Below, piece by piece: positions 6,035-6,298 of a DNA stretch of 6,298 nucleotides. Position 1 is the first letter of the stretch. Every line of letters begins with the position of its first letter. A model generated the notes under the pieces. The model made no database searches. It was not told where the DNA came from and saw only the letters and a list, made by a program, of their open reading frames with translations. Origin of the DNA: an uncultured Chloroflexota bacterium (lineage in GTDB: Bacteria; Chloroflexota; Dehalococcoidia; SAR202; UBA11138); the NCBI GenBank assembly GCA_913046025.1, contig CAJWRP010000140.1, positions 1 through 6,298 on the forward strand, given 5' to 3'. The translations under genes and the position numbers were made by a program.

Positions 6035-6298
6035 TGTAGGCGTTCAGCGATAATGGGACACATTTAAAGGGAGGAAAACTTGAGAGTGGTGGCGGGTTTG
6101 GACTCCTGGTGCAGGGTGTAGATCCACCCCATAAAGAAGGAAGCCAGAGGTGTCCCAAGATAGCAGCGCTTAAGCCCAAGTAGCAGAGACCTCGACCCAA
6201 GAGACCAAGACTTTCATCTGGCAGGTCCGGACCAAGACCCGCAGGAAGTACGCCCCGGAAGACAAGATCCGCATCGTTCTGGAGGGTTTCCGAAGGGA
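6035..6298 (+). mobile_element. IS3-family insertion sequence, left part, off right edge
   Basis: The right end of the window carries the start of an IS3-type element, shown by its orfA. IS3 elements normally begin with TG in a terminal inverted repeat some 50-120 bases before orfA. A candidate left end is TGTAGGCGTTCAGCGATAAT at 6035-6054. The other end and the target duplication lie outside the window, so the exact boundary is a guess. The element points away from the lipoprotein gene and lies about 100 bases from its start codon, close enough to have displaced or supplied its promoter. Confidence 0.5.
6150..6298 (+). pseudogene. IS3-family transposase orfA, 5' part with in-frame stop
   Basis: From 6174 one plus-strand frame reads into KTRRKYAPEDKIRIVLEGF, the N-terminal start of the helix-turn-helix domain of IS3 OrfA proteins (HTH_Tnp_1 type), which bind the element's ends. 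OrfA and OrfB are normally joined by frameshifting into the active transposase. The likely start is GTG 6150, with AAGGA at 6137-6141 eight bases before it. That frame hits TAA at 6171-6173 after seven codons (VSQDSSA). Between that stop and the window edge there is no ATG, GTG or TTG, so the helix-turn-helix region has no start of its own. A single point mutation in the eighth codon is the simplest explanation, making this copy probably inactive unless the stop is a sequencing error. The gene continues beyond the right edge. Confidence 0.72.

Noticed and set aside
1..6298. CRISPR array
   Set aside because: No regularly spaced repeats of 20-40 bases were seen; the only repeats are the short ones listed.

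Overview
The window looks like bacterial chromosome of middling GC (about half, estimated by eye) from an accessory, decaying neighbourhood. Two large genes are intact: an enolase-superfamily enzyme on the plus strand and a very large exported lipoprotein with a von Willebrand factor A (VWA) domain on the minus strand. Around them lie remnants: the 3' half of a tRNA-Lys gene, an NHL-repeat coding fragment broken by stop codons, and the edge of an IS3-type insertion sequence. No marker fixes the taxon. Enolase-superfamily paralogues and NHL/VWA lipoproteins are common in uncultured marine Chloroflexota (SAR202 and relatives), so that is a reasonable but unproven guess.

Layout: 1-172 is a lower-GC stretch that may hold the interior of a different gene on the minus strand, running off the left edge. 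162-1310 (+) is a mandelate racemase/muconate lactonizing enzyme (MR/MLE) family protein with all expected metal and catalytic residues. 1311-1841 has no convincing gene. 1842-1887 (+) is a clear tRNA-Lys(CTT) 3' half with mutations and no recognisable 5' half. 1901-1938 is a strong intrinsic terminator that works in either direction. 1994-2221 (-) is a broken NHL-repeat fragment. 2222-5935 (-) is the 1237-residue lipoprotein. 6035(?)-6298 (+) is the left part of an IS3-family element whose orfA has an in-frame stop near its start and continues past the right edge.

How the genes relate: the enzyme is cytoplasmic and probably acts on a sugar acid or similar hydroxy-acid. The lipoprotein acts outside the cytoplasmic membrane, probably in metal-dependent protein binding. 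Nothing links them functionally, and they converge on the shared terminator. The NHL fragment lies directly downstream of the lipoprotein in the same reading frame, so the two may once have been one operon or one longer protein. The tRNA remnant and the IS edge fit a region where elements have come and gone, although no integrase lies in the window.
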